Shown piece by piece: positions 12,352 to 24,535 of a stretch of 64,000 bases of DNA (the first letter of the stretch is position 1; the number at the start of each line of letters is the position of its first letter). The position numbers and the translations under genes were made by a program. The stretch is from the NCBI GenBank assembly GCA_030522415.1, contig CM060127.1, forward strand, positions 2,357,114 through 2,421,113, in the 5' to 3' direction. This DNA is from Channallabes apus (taxonomy: Eukaryota; Chordata; Actinopteri; Siluriformes; Clariidae). The notes beneath the pieces are model-generated. The model made no database searches. It worked only from the letters and a program-made list of their open reading frames with translations, and was not told where the DNA came from.

Positions 12352-12520
12352 TATAATGGTTTTGCAGTGAACACACACTTGTCTTAACAGAGCTCAGGGC
12401 TCACTTTATTTTCACTCGGAACAGAGCACATGTGAACAGCACAGCTCGTCGTGTTCCTGACTTACTAACAAAACACGTAATGACGTAATAACGTTTTCTT
12501 AAGGGCATACACTCATTACA
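12352..12520 (-). repeat. 3' LTR of the gypsy element
   Basis: 169 bp, nearly identical to the other LTR. It carries an extra copy of a short TAATGACG-like unit near 12478-12490, and its outermost bases read TATAATGG where the partner reads TGTAATGG. The close match indicates a fairly recent insertion. Confidence 0.9.
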
Positions 12521-12731
12521 TCTCCCCTTTTCAGTTTTTTTTCCTCTTAACAGAACAGAATTAAACATTAACATTCCTGGCTACTTATAACTTAACACCT
12601 TCCAACAATACCTTATTTCTAGTTTTCTTACTGCTTACTCTAACCCCATAGAAGAACATTGTTTCTTAAATCTATTAAACACTTATGACCAATAAATTGC
12701 CCTTTTCCTTTCAACATTTTTTTTTTCTTTT

Positions 12732-15700
12732 TCACAAATCCAATCTTTCCACTGGTCTGCTCAGTCTGCCAGATCTAGTCACGAATAGTCCTTTGTGGTT
12801 CTTTGGGGTCTGAGACGAAGTTATCCCCATATGCACTGTAGACATAGGCAGCTGTTCATATATTTGTTCTTTTTGAAGCGGAATTCGGTTTCCTTCCACC
12901 GGGGCAGGGCAGAGCTGCAAGTGACGATGGTTGCGCCGCAGCGTTGCCCCTTGATGTGTCTCAATGACGAAAGATCGAGGAGTCGTGCTCTCGGCTCTGA
13001 CCACAGCAGCTGTTCCCCAGGATTTTTGATGATCCAACTTTGTGAGCACCTGACCTCAGCGATGGCAAAGGTCTAGCTCCATTGTGACGATTAAAGTAGA
13101 AAGCTTGCTTTTGCTTTTCCATGGAATCTTTTCTCCTCACATATTCAAGATTTGGCCACTGAGGCTGAAGATGTGTCTCAAGCAATGGAAGTGTTGTTTT
13201 AATCTTTCTGCCCATAAGGAGTTCAGCCGGGCTTACACCCGTTGTGATGCAAGGTGTGGCCCTGTAACTCATAAGAGCGAGAAGAGGATCTTTCTGTTGC
13301 AAAATTTTCTTCGCAATCTGCACCCCTCTCTCTGCATGTCCATTTCCTTGAGCGTGGTGAGGACTGGATGTGATGTGCAAAAAGTCAAATTCTTTTGCGA
13401 ATTCTTTGAACTCCGCACTCGCGAACTGAGGACCATTGTCTGAAACTATTTCATCAGGGCAGCCAAACCTGGCAAATAGCGCCTTCAGCTTCAACACTAT
13501 TTCTGAGGTAGTGGTAGCTGGCATGTGAAGGATCTCAAGAAATCGAGAGAAATAGTCTGACACAACAAGGTAAGTGTGCTTATTATACTCGCACAAGTCA
13601 ATAGCTAGCCTTTTCCAAGGTCTGTCTGGAAGGGGTGTCGAGATGAGAGGCTCCTTTTGCTGTGTTTGTTTCATCTCAAGTCATATTCGGCAGGACTGAA
13701 CCTTTTGTTTTATTTCTGACGAGATGCCTGGCCACCACACCGATATTCTGGCCCGCTCCCTACACTTTGTCAGACCTTGATGTCCATCATGTATCCTGTT
13801 TAGAATATCTGCTCTCAAGACGTTTGGAATTAAGATTCGGCTTCCTCTTGTCAGTATTCCATTGTGCTCAGACAGCTCGTTCTTGAAATGGAAAAACTGT
13901 TGAACTGCCACTGGAACGTTGTCTATATATTTTGGCCATCCTGACCTTATGTACTTCAGTGCAATTTGCAGGTTATTGTCAGCCTTTGTAGCAGCCCTAA
14001 TGGCTTCAAGTTTTGGTGGGCTTGCAGGCATGCATTCAGCAACAGCAGCTATGTAACACTCCACGTCGGTGTGTATGTTGAGATCATTTTCCTTGTATGC
14101 TAGTGGGCTTCGGGATAGTGTATCAGCCACCACCAAAGTATTTCCTGGAGAATATTCTGCTGTCAGTTTGAATCTCATAAGCCTCATGAGTAGTCTTTGA
14201 CATCTCAATGGAACACTGTCCAAGTCCTTCTAATTCATAAGAGGCACTAACGGTTTGTGATCGGTCACCAATTTGAAGTTTTCAAGGCCTATTAGGTACT
14301 TTTCAAATTTTTCACAAGCCCAGATGCTCGCCAGACATTCTTTCTCAATCTGGGCATATCTGGATTCTGCCTCAGACAAACTGCGTGAGCAGTATGCTAC
14401 CGGTTTCCAGTCTTTCTCATACAGTTGCAGTAGTAAGCCACCTATGCCATAACTGCTGGCATCAGCTGACACAACAGTAGGTAGAATCACATCATAAAAC
14501 TTCAAAACTGGAGAAGTAGAAAGGATGTCTTTAATGTGCTGAAATGCTGTCTCTTGGGGACTGGCCCAAGTCCAAGTAGCTGTTGACCTCAACAAGTCAT
14601 ACAGTGGTTTGCCTTCTGTTGATAAATTAGGAATGTACTTTCCTAGGTAATTAAACATCCCCAGTACCCGTCTTAGCTCCTGAACATTGTTTAGAGGTGA
14701 CAGCTCACGGACTGCTCTGACCTTCTCAGGATCGGGTCTCACACCTGATTTGTCAATCAAGTGACCCAGGAAGTGAAGCTGATGTTTTCTCAGCCGACAC
14801 TTTTCACGGTTCAATTTCAACCCCGCAGACTCAATTCTCTCCAACACCTTGGTAAGCCGTTTGTCATGCTGTTCCATGGCGTCTCCATACACCAATATAT
14901 CATCCATATACACCGATACTCCATCAAGCCCTTGTAGAGTTTCCATCATCTTCCGCTGAAATATTTCTGGGGCACTGGTGATGCCGAAAGGAAGACGTTT
15001 AAAGGAGTACCTTCCAAACGGTGTTATGAAAGTGGTTAGTTTGCTGCTTTCTGGGTGTAACGGTATCTGCCAAAAACCTGAGGCAGCATCCAAAGATGAG
15101 AAGACGGTTGCACCATTCAGTTTTGCAATTATCTCCTCTGCAGTTGGAAGAACATATCTTTCCCTTTTTACAGCTTCATTTAACTTTTTCAGATCTACAC
15201 AGATGCGAACTCTCCCATTCTGTTTAAGCACCGGCACAATGGGTGCGCACCAGTCTGTAGGGTCTGTCACTGGCTCAATGACCCCGTTCTCTTCCATACG
15301 CTGAATCTCCACTTTTACCTTTTGTATAAGAGGCAGTGGAACTCTGCGCGCTACGTGTACCGCATATGGCTGAGCATTGTCCTTAAGCTGGATTTTAACT
15401 GGCTCTGTTTTAAGAGTTCCATGCTCACCAAATGCATTGTGAATTTCCTCAATGCTTTTCACCACTCCCATTGAGGATGCAGTGGATCGGCTTAACAAAT
15501 TGTTCACATTTTGTCCCTGGATAACATACACTAGGAATGTATACACACTTCCTTTATATGTGGTACTGACTTGAAATTTCCCCAAGCACTCAAGGCGACC
15601 TCCGGGACTACACAGTGTAACACTAGACCGCTCCAGAGTTCTCCTGGGATTAAGCGTGCAGAATGTTTCTGCACACATGATGTTTGCATCTGCACCAGTA

Positions 15701-16137
15701 TCAATTTTAAATTTAACTGGTGTCTTTCCGATGGAAATTTGCACAGTCCACTGCTCATCATTATTTTGTGAATTTGTAACAGCTCCCAGGAAATATGGTG
15801 TCTCTGCAACAGTTTCTGTCACTTCTCTCACTGATTTACTGTGACACATTCTTTCCCAGTGACCCACTTTTTTACATTTATTGCATGTTGATTTTATTGC
15901 TGGGCATTTTCCCTGATACTTGTGTTTAATCTTCCCACATCTTCCACATTTTGGTTCTCCTGGCTCTTTGTCAAATTTTCTTTTAGGTTTCCATCTCTGT
16001 TTTCCTCTGTCTGCTGCTTTCCCTTGTGCTATCTCTTGTACTGCAGCGCTCGCCTCCCCCTGCTGGTGAACTTGGAGCGCCACCTCTTCACATTGGCGCA
16101 CGCTCTGAATAGTCTGAGCTAACGTGAGGTCGGACAT
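12732..16137 (-). pseudogene. gypsy pol: protease, RT, RNase H, integrase (broken)
   Basis: The first frame (16137-14230, 635 residues) begins with the C-terminal nucleocapsid knuckles ([15 protein letters not shown] about 64-78; [14 protein letters not shown] about 85-98). It then has the aspartic protease DTGAD (146-150), RT with YMDD (410-413) and RNase H (SADASS, about 558). A TAG stop at about 14230 precedes 14223-13681, which has the integrase HHCC-type zinc region (HDGHQG...). A TGA near 13681 precedes 13674-12961, which has the integrase core D-D-E (LAIDLCEY, VSDNGPQF, GHAERG). The last part shifts frame near 13050 and runs to about 12732. Two nonsense codons and at least one frameshift block expression. 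Confidence 0.92.
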
Positions 16138-16579
16138 TAACTGCAGTCAGACAGTTCTTTATCGAGTATGCCCACGACTATCCGATCCCGAATGTGTTCA
16201 TCTCTGTACTCTCCGAAGTCACAATGTTCCGATAAATCATACAGAATTCTAATAAAGGTTTCCGCCTTTTCACCCGGGCGCTGAACTCTTTGATAGAAAC
16301 AGGCTCGCTCGTGAATCACATTCCGTTTAGGGAAGAAGTACTCGTCGTATTTTCTTAACACGACGTCGAATCTCTTCTTGTCGCCTTCCTCTTCAAAGGC
16401 GAACGATTTAAATATGTGTTCGGCTTCGTTACCCATGGCGTAGATTAATGAACTGACCTGGACTTCACCGTCTTCTTTATCCAGTTTGGTAGCACTCCTA
16501 AAGCGCTGAAAACGTAACTTCCAGTCAGCCCATTCATTCGGTCAAATGAAAAACATTCCGGAGGATTGAACTTCGCCAT
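16137..16579 (-). pseudogene. gypsy gag (broken)
   Basis: It starts at 16579 (MAKFNPPECFSFDR). A one-base-type frameshift near 16540 moves the continuation into the frame that reads MGNEAEHIFKSF...FFPKRNVIHERACFYQRVQRPGE (16436-16137), a typical gypsy capsid region. The junction to the nucleocapsid and pol frame near 16137 is also shifted. It would have formed the retroelement particle shell. Confidence 0.8.
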
Positions 16580-16618
16580 ATTTCGAGGCAATGTGCTCGT
16601 CAAGCACTTCTGACACCA

Positions 16619-16780
16619 TGTAATGGTTTTGCAGTGAACACACACTTGTCTTAACAGAGCTCAGGGCTCACTTTATTTTCACTCGGAACAGAGCACATGT
16701 GAACAGTACAGCTCGTCGTGTTCCTTGACTTACTAACAAAACACGTAATGACGTTTTCTTAAGGGCATACACTCATTACA
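16619..16780 (-). repeat. 5' LTR of the gypsy element
   Basis: 162 bp, bounded by TGTAATGG and CATTACA, with the TACAG duplication at its outer edge. It pairs with 12352-12520. The primer-binding site lies directly inside it. Confidence 0.9.
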
Positions 16781-17628
16781 TACAGAACATGCCTGGACGT
16801 GTTCCAGTGGTAAGATTGTGTGTTAGCAGACTTAGAGGCTAACCAAACTCAATATAAACAATATTTCATGGTGAGTAACATTTAATTTACATCTAATAGT
16901 TCTACTAAAGTAATGAATTTGCACTTGTTTCACTGAGATATCTGCTCAGCAAGAGAGCTGATGGGAAAAACATTATTCAAGTTTTGCTCATTTGACTGTA
17001 AGCTACATAATGTTATCTAATTTTTTTTCTCTTGGAATGTTCCATGACATGCTACTTGGCTTTTGACTGTAAAATTTATGGAGATTTTATTATGCTTATG
17101 CTTAATGAGGACTAGTTGAATTTTGAGAGTTTTTTTTAAATTTATATTTTGTTCATACATACTACAGCAGTTTAAAAAAAAAAAAAGTTAATTGCACAAA
17201 AATAATGGTAGAACTAATGTCTTTTTAAATCTACCACATTAACAAAAAAACAAAAAACTTAAATAAAATAAAAAGAAACCTGAAAAAAATCTATTTGGAG
17301 CCACTGAATTTGCTATTTGAAATTTTGTATACATTATTATAGTAATTAATTAGCAACATAAAATTGCTTTAAAATAATATCGGAAGGCCATTTGGAGCAA
17401 CATAATTTATGAGTTATCAACTTAAAAACTTGCGCTTTGTCTAACAGTTAATAAGTAACAGGTAATTAAAATAATCTTTGACTAAAGAGGAAAAGCTAAT
17501 TCCCCCAACGCAATCTAGCTTGTTGGTTCAATATAATTACAAATGAAGTTGTCATAACTCAAAAAGACTAATGCAAAACGTTGCGTTAATTTTTTTTGGT
17601 AAGTCTAAACATTTCTTTTTAGAGTGTA

Positions 17629-17690
17629 TGGTGGAACTCAACAAGCAAAAAAAAAGCAAGAAAAAAATTGGATGATAAATAATTGTTTGA
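17629..17690 (+). pseudogene. piggyBac transposase relic, part 2
   Basis: Joining across the inserted element at TA lets the frame NAFVLWTHIH at 12065 continue as WWNSTSKKKARKKLDD. This fits the W..K...R/K pattern that follows this region in piggyBac transposases. It stops at about 17675. The match is short, so confidence rests on the exact TA junction. Confidence 0.5.
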
Positions 17691-17699
17691 GCGTAATAT

Positions 17700-18340
17700 G
17701 GCTGATTATAGACACGGGTCAAAACCGATCCATTTACATAAGAGATAATAACAGTAAGCTAACATAAGAGGAAGGTTAAACCTGGTGTGTTGATTCTAGC
17801 TGTTACACAGAGACTGAAAACAGGCCGAGAGCTACAGAGCCATTATACCACAAGCAAAGTACATAACACATTAACAACAACACATTAGACAATACATACT
17901 ATAGATTAAAGTATGTACTTAATTACAAATTACCTAACAAAAACCATAAAAGTTACCTTATGCCGATGAAAATAAAATAATAACGATACGAACTAACACA
18001 CGCAACGATGCAGCTTCCAGCCGTTAATTAAAACTAGGAGCGGAGGACTCGGGAGCCAATCAGAGAACGGACAGTCCGAATCTGCCCGCCTCCAGTCTCT
18101 GATTGGCTGGTGTGGCGCTGATTCTAGTCTTTGGTTGGCTGGAATAGTTGCGGAGTTATAACGCTGCTGCAGTTTGTGCAAGTGTAGCTTTATGACAGTC
18201 AGCGCATAGAAGAGGGAGAGTGCAAAGATAAATTATCTTGAACGGGCAAAAAGCGAGTTTGAGAGCTGGCACGAGAGAGAGATTCAGTGTGCAAAAATGT
18301 GTCTAAAAGCGCGCACGCACGAGAGAGTATTGCACTAAAT
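17700..18340 (+). promoter_or_regulatory. Orphan promoter-like segment with CCAAT boxes
   Basis: 18040-18140 is GC-richer than its surroundings and carries a forward CCAAT (18056-18060), an inverted ATTGG (18102-18106) and a third related TTGGTTGGCT (about 18131). No open frame follows on either strand. It could be a detached host promoter, a first exon of a gene outside the window, or promoter DNA carried by a transposon. Confidence 0.3.
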
Positions 18341-19990
18341 ATAAGTACATATGAATAAGTACATTTAAATTTAACTGATAATATAGTGAGACTACCGTAT
18401 GTTAAAAATGTTATTCTAATGTATACCTCCTGTACATTTGTACAATGATTATTTCGAGCATTTTTTTTTTAATATACCAAAAATACATTGAAAAACAAAT
18501 TTAAATAAGTATACTTTAGGAAATTAGACCAACCTTTCACTTAAAGAATTTTTTCCAATAATATATTTTTGGAAAGTGTACTTTAATACAATTATATTAA
18601 AGTATATTTAAAGTTTAATTCCAAAATTTGGCAAAAGCATGATGTTAGTATACTTTTTATATATTAAGTGATTGTACAACTTTTTGTTAGAATATTTGCA
18701 ATGTACTATCGAAGATTTCAATATATTTGTAATACACTAAAGTGTATTTTTTTTCACTGGGGATTACTGATGTAATGTGTTTCAAAAACGTGTTTTAGTA
18801 TAGAAAATGCATTCAGTATTTGTAAATGGTCTTGAAATGGTCCTTTAGTGTAACATAGAGTATTTGCAGTACAGTATTATAGAAGACTGTATATTATATA
18901 ATAAAGTATATTGGTATTAACCACATAGTGTACTTTTTTGTATTTAGAATTGGCCAGAAGTATAACAGCATGCTGCAGCAATACGAATATATTTGTAGTA
19001 TATTACTCATTTATTTGTCACAGTAAAAATTGCTGTAATGTACTTATAATACATGAAATATGTTCTTAAATTCATTAATGAATTTTTTTTTATCGCTGAT
19101 AAAAATATCCAGCTTGATCTACTTAAACAAAATGAAGGTAGCTTTTTGCATCAAATTATTATGTAGTTCAAGCAAGACTAGTCTTTGTATTTACTACTTA
19201 CATTTCTTTACATAAAAAAATATTTTTGATAGTAAAGTCTACTTTATTTTGCTAGTTAAGTCAATTTTATTTTGCAAGTACACTTTACTTAATTTAATAA
19301 TTTCCCTGGTCATTGTTCTGTGTGTGCTCTACTTAACTTTCAAATATGAGTTTAAACATGTATTTGTAATTCAAACTTCGCAATTTCTTTTAAGTTTCCA
19401 TATTACTTGGAGTGGGGCCTGCTTTGTTTTATTAAATGTCCTAGACTCATTTTAAAGTTACATGTATTCATACTGTCTAGTTAGCATCTAGCCATTTCTT
19501 GCACATTATAGTTTAAATATAAACTGTGTAATTTTGCACTTTGAAATGCAACTTCACCCAGGACAAAACTTGAAGTAAGGACACTTTTTATTATGTGCAT
19601 ATACTCCTGAACATCCACAGTTCCTTTAAACTGCACTTGGTCCTGAACTCATACCATAAGAATTAAGACAAATATCAGCATAATAAAATAAATAATAATA
19701 ATAATAATTACAAAAAAAGAGTAGCATGACATAACAGAGGACCAGAGAAAATGCTCATTATAACTTTATCAATAGCATCTCTATAGCTTTTATACATGCA
19801 AGATCACATACCTTGGAGCACATTTTTGCTCCACATCCTCATATTGGCAACTCGAGCTCAATAATCATTAAACAACAAAATATTGGGAATACCATATAAA
19901 AACAGTAGAACTACTTGAACATTAGTGTATTGGGAGAACATGAGTACAGTTTAAAACAAACAATTGTAAAATGTTCAAGAGGGAGTTCAC
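18341..19990. other. AT-rich DNA without genes
   Basis: No coding sequence is supported. Repeated AGTATACTT / AAGTATATT-type words occur throughout 18350-18760, together with TTTTTTTCACTGGGGATT at about 18747, like the end of a non-autonomous DNA element. A similar text occurs at 26500-26660. A short (AAT)n run lies near 19690. Confidence 0.5.
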
Positions 19991-19999
19991 TCAAACCCT

Positions 20000-20692
20000 C
20001 TACCTTCCATGGCATCTATGTGGATTTTAGTGGCAAGAGAATCTCATCAGACCTGAGAATTTTGTTTCTCATTGTCTGAGAGTCCTTCAGGTGGCTTTTG
20101 GCAAACTCCAGGCTTCCGTCAGGCTTCTACCATATAGGCCTGATTGGTGGATTGCTGCAGAGATGTTTGTCCTTCTGGAAGGTTCTCCTCTCTCCACAGA
20201 GGACCTCTGGAGCTCTGACAGAGTGACCATAGGGTTCTTGCTCACCTCCCTGACTAAAGCCCTTCTCCCCCAATTGCTCAGTTTAGGTGGCTGACCAGCT
20301 CTATAGAGTCCTGGTGGTTTCGAACTTCTTCCACTTACGGATGATGGAGGCCACTGTGCTCATTGGGTCCTTCAAAGCAGCAGAAATTTGTCTGTAACCT
20401 TCCCCAAATTTGTGCCTCGAGACAATCCTATCTCGGAGGTCTAAAGAGAATTCCTTTGATTTCATGCTTGCTTTGTGCTCTGACATAAACTGTCAACTGT
20501 GGGACCTTATATAGACAGGTGTGTGTCTTTACAAATCATGTTCAATCAACTGTATTTACCACAGTTGTCATTATGGGGTGTTGTGTGTAGAATTCTGAGT
20601 AAAAATATTTATTTAATCCATTTTAGAATAAGGCTGTGACAGAACAAAACTTGGAAAAAGTGATGCGCTGTGAATACTTTCCGGATGCTCTG
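20000..20692 (-). mobile_element. Tc1-like transposon fragment
   Basis: The right terminus, read on minus, is CAGAGCATCCGGAAAGTATT (20692 inward) and is followed by TA repeats. Minus-strand 20486-20301 encodes the N-terminal helix-turn-helix of a Tc1 transposase (SKEFSLDLRDRIVSRHKFG, YRQISAALKDPMSTVASIIRKWK). The downstream region to about 20000 matches the rest of the DNA-binding part in broken frames. The catalytic DDE domain and the left terminus are missing, and sequence between the start codon and the TIR is partly deleted. Confidence 0.8.
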
Positions 20693-20825
20693 TATATATA
20701 TATATATATATACTTATCTGTAGTTATGACTTGAAAATTAATGAAATAATGAAAACCTGTGTAGAAACACAATAGCACAAAGCTGTTAGCTATCTTAAAT
20801 TTCACAACTTTGTCTTGGGCAGGGC

Positions 20826-23800
20826 TTTGAATCGGAGCAATGGCAGAGGTGCATTATGTGTACCTGGCAGTCCTTGTGTAACTCCTCTGGCTCTACCAAG
20901 ATGGCACCGGTGAGGTCGGCTGCCGTCACGACTGCTCCGACCTACTTTTCTTAGTTTTTTTTATTTTAAAGTAATTTCCAGTAACTTTAAACCAGCTAAT
21001 TCACCATCATTGAGTACATTAGGTATGATAGAGACACCCTTGTTTCTATTGGTATACAGTGTACTCACAATTCGATGTTTTTAACTCCGGATCCGAGCTG
21101 GCCGAGTGAGATCCTGAGGGAAAACAAAGGACGCGAAGCGGCGGCCCCGAGGGAAACGAGCCGGCATCAGGAACAGGCTGAGAGCTCGTGCACACCGCAC
21201 ACCTCTGCCTAGCATCCTGCTCGTCAATGTCCATTCACTGGACAACAAACTCGATGACCTCAGGGCCAGGATAAAGTTCCACAGAGACATTCGGGACTGC
21301 AATCTCCTCTGCTTCACCAAGACATGGCTGAACCCAGCGGTGCCGGACCACGCCATCCAGCCGGCCGAGTTCTTCTCGGTTCACCGCATGGACAGGACGC
21401 GAGACTCGGGGAAGTCAAGGGGAGGCGGTGTGTGTTTAATGGTGAACAGCAGTTGGTGCAACAGCGCGAGCGTTGTTCCTCTTACACGCTCCTGCACACC
21501 AAATCTGGAACTACTGTCCATCATGTGTCATCCTTTTTATCTACCCTGGGAGTTCACATCAGTCATAATCAGTGCCGTTTATATTCCACCACAAGCGGAC
21601 ACGGACAATGCCCTATGCGAGCTGCATGAGGCACTTTCACAACAACAAATGCAACACCGGGACGCTGCGCTTATTGTGGCGGGGGGCGAAAGGACACTAG
21701 ATCATTGTTACACTACGGTCAAAGACGGCTACAAGGCACAATCTCGCCGTCCGTTTGGTAAATCCGATCACGCCGCCATCTTCCTCAAACCAAAATACAA
21801 ACAAAGGCTGAAACAGGAAGTTCTGGTTCAGAGGGAGGTCGCGCGCTGGACAGACCAATCGGTGGCCGCGTTACAGGACGCACTCGATGACGCAGACTGG
21901 GACATGTTCAGAAACCGCTCAGATGACATCAGTGTGTTTACGGAAGCGGTTGTGGGATTCATTGGGAAACTAGCGGAAGATACGGTGGAGAGAAAGACTA
22001 TCAGAACGTTTCCCAACCAGAAGCCGTGGGTGTATAAAACCATCCGCGACGCTCTGTGATCTCGCACCGCTGCCTATAACACGTTACTTGCGTCGGGAGA
22101 CTGTACAAGGCTGCATCATACAACGTCCGGAAGGCGGTGAAAGAGGCGAAGCAGCGCTACGGAAGGAAACTAGAGTCACAACTCCAACAGAGTGACTCTA
22201 GGAGCCTGTGGCAGGGATTAAGGACAATTACGGATTATAAAACACCAACAACCGGTATGACGAATGCGGACGCAGACGAGCTGAACACTTTCTACGCTCG
22301 CTTCGAGGCTGCAGCTAAAGACGCTAGCAATGCTAGCGGCGCTAAAGGCTGCTGACAGGAAGACACTGCCAGCACCGGAAGCACATTCATCATCACCGAC
22401 CACGATGTGAGGAGAGTCTTCAAGAGCGTGAACACCAGGAAAGCAGCAGGACCAGACGGCATCTCAGGCCGTATCGTCAGAGCCTTCGCAGACCAGCTAG
22501 CACCTGTGTTCACTGAGATATTGAACATCTCTTTATCTCAGTTGGTGATCCCCACGTGCTTCAAAGAGTCCATCATTGTTCCTGTCCCGAAGAAACCTCA
22601 TCCTGCTTCAAGACTATCGCCCTGTACCCTCACCTCAGTAGTGATGAAGTGCTTTGAACGCCTGGTCAGAGACTTCATCATTTCTTCACTACTGTACACA
22701 CTCGACAAACTACAGTTTGCATACCGCACAAACCGTTCCACAGACGATGCAATCTCACATCTTCTCCACACATCACTCACTCACCTGGACACTAGGAAAG
22801 GGAATTATGTAAATTATGTCTTCATTGACTACAGCTCTGCATTTAATACCATAATTCCCTCCACACTCACCTGGGACTCAGCTCATCTATATGTCGGTGG
22901 ATCTCCAACTTCCTAACTGGCAGACCACAGGCGGTAAGGATGGGCAGACATGTCTCAGCCTCCCTCACTCTCAGCACTGGAGCCCCCTCAGGGTTGTGTT
23001 CTGAGTCCCCTGCTGTAGTCTTTGTACACCCACGACTGCGAGGCCACTACCAACTCTAGCGCCATCATCAAGTTTGCTGACGACACTGTCGTGGTCGGCC
23101 TGATCAGAACAACGATGAGACGGCCTACCTGGAGGAGGTTGGAAATCTGGAGAACTGATGCCAGAGAAACAATCTCGTCCTGAACGTCAGCAAGACAAAG
23201 GAGCTGATAGTGGACTTCAGTACAAAGCAGGAGAGGAACTACCAGACCCCCATCATCAACAGGAGCCCAGTGGAGAGAGTGGACAGCTTCAGATACCTCG
23301 TTGTTCACATCATGCAGGACCTGTCATGGTCCTGTCACATCAACACCGTGGTGAAAAAGGCCCGGCAACGTCTCTACCACCTCAGACGCTTGAGAGACTT
23401 CAGACTGCCCTCCAAGGTGCTCAGGAATTTCTACTCCTGCACCATAGAGAGCATCCTGACGGGAAACATCACGACCTGGTTCGGGAACAGCACCATGCAG
23501 GACAGACGAGCTCTACAGAGGGTGGTGCGATCAGCTGAGTGCATCATCCGCTCCGAGCTCCCTGACCTGCACTCGATCTACAGCAAGCGGTGCTGGTCCA
23601 AGGCCAGGAAGATCGTGAAGGACCTCAGCCATCCCAGCAATAGACTGTTCACTCTGTTGCGGTCTGGGAAGCGATTGCGCTCCCTGAAGGCCAACACAGA
23701 GAGACTGAGGAGAAGCTTCTTCCCGCAGGCGATAAGGTCTCTCAATCACAATCACACCTCCACACAGGACTAATAACATCTTTTAAACGTTGCCTGGACA

Positions 23801-24172
23801 ATCATGGACACATTCATACACACTTGCACTACATATTTATATATCTGGACCATTGCACAAGACACTTTAATAAGTCACTTTTTATGCATATTTGCACAAC
23901 CACTGCCACTTTCAAATTTTATATATATACTATTTTTTAAAAATATATTTCTATATTTTGTAATATTTTTTATCATGCCCTTATTTGTACAGTTTATCTT
24001 ACTAGTTAAGTTTATTTTCTTTAGTATTTCTTTTTATTCATATTTATTCCTTACGTATAAGTTTTATTTTATTTTATTTTTAAGGTCACTGGCGGCCGTA
24101 TAAACATTTCACTGCATTTCGTACTGTGTATGACTGTGTACAGTATGTGACAAATAAAATTTGAATTTGAAT
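20826..24172 (+). mobile_element. Rex1/Jockey-group LINE, decayed
   Basis: The element begins with the LINE-like AAGATGGCACCGG leader (about 20898) and ends with GTGACAAATAAAATTTGAATTTGAATTT (about 24144-24172). That 3' tail recurs at several other places in the window. It encodes an endonuclease/RT polyprotein. Clade assignment (Rex1/Babar-like) is from motif style and is tentative. Confidence 0.75.
21187..23773 (+). pseudogene. LINE endonuclease / reverse transcriptase, broken
   Basis: The first frame reads NVHSLDNKLDDLRAR and SRGGGVCLMVN, then VISAVYIPPQAD (endonuclease). The frame then jumps from VAGG directly to RTLDHCYTT, so the middle of the endonuclease is deleted near 21690. GKSDHAAIFL and the linker follow to about 22059 (TGA), then KAVKEAKQRYGRKLESQLQQ. 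22407-22916 gives NTRKAAGPDGISGR...IVPVPKKPHP and FIDYSSAFNTIIPS. Shifted frames give GAPQGCVLSP and KFADDTVVVGL near 23071-23103. 23210-23773 gives the C-terminal SPVERVDSFRYL...RKIVKDLSHPSNRLF. At least four breaks are present. Confidence 0.85.
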
Positions 24173-24319
24173 TTGATTCACCAAGGTAGAAATTAGGCCT
24201 CTGATCACAGCTTCTCTTCAGGATTCAATACTGCTGTCCTTAAAAAAAATAAAAATAAAATGAACAATTACATACATAAATAAATACAGATGTCAGATAC
24301 TAGTACATAAAATTTATTA

Positions 24320-24500
24320 TGTACATGCCTCATTTAAAAGGTTAAGGATGCCATCGATTTTTCTCCTAATGGCACCTCCCTTCTTTCTGTACAGGCTCAG
24401 TAATTTGGCGTGTATTGGTCCAACTTGCCTAGGAATGTGGACTGTAATGGCTTTAGCGTGATCTTCTGAAATACCTCCACGATCTGAGAGACAGAGAGCC

Positions 24501-24535
<35 letters not shown>

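Larger units (their letters stand above)
12352..16780 (-). mobile_element. Complete Ty3/gypsy-type LTR retrotransposon, mutated
   Basis: The element has two short LTRs (12352-12520 and 16619-16780) and a TACAG target duplication at 12347-12351 and 16781-16785. On the minus strand a purine-rich PPT (AAAAGGGGAGA, about 12521-12531) abuts the 3' LTR. A primer-binding site starting TGGTGTCAGAAG abuts the 5' LTR (about 16607-16618). Order on minus: gag, protease, RT, RNase H, integrase. No envelope-like frame is present. The 4.4 kb length is normal for the group. The genes contain stops and frameshifts. Confidence 0.93.
12066..17628. mobile_element. Short-TIR DNA element split by the gypsy retrotransposon
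   Basis: The left end is TACACTCTAAAAA (12066). The right end is its reverse complement, TTTTTAGAGTGTA, ending at 17628. Both are bounded by a TA dinucleotide that is probably the target duplication. Without the gypsy insertion (12352-16780) the element is about 1.13 kb, AT-rich and non-coding, which suggests a non-autonomous DNA transposon. It sits inside the piggyBac relic. Superfamily unresolved. Confidence 0.6.
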
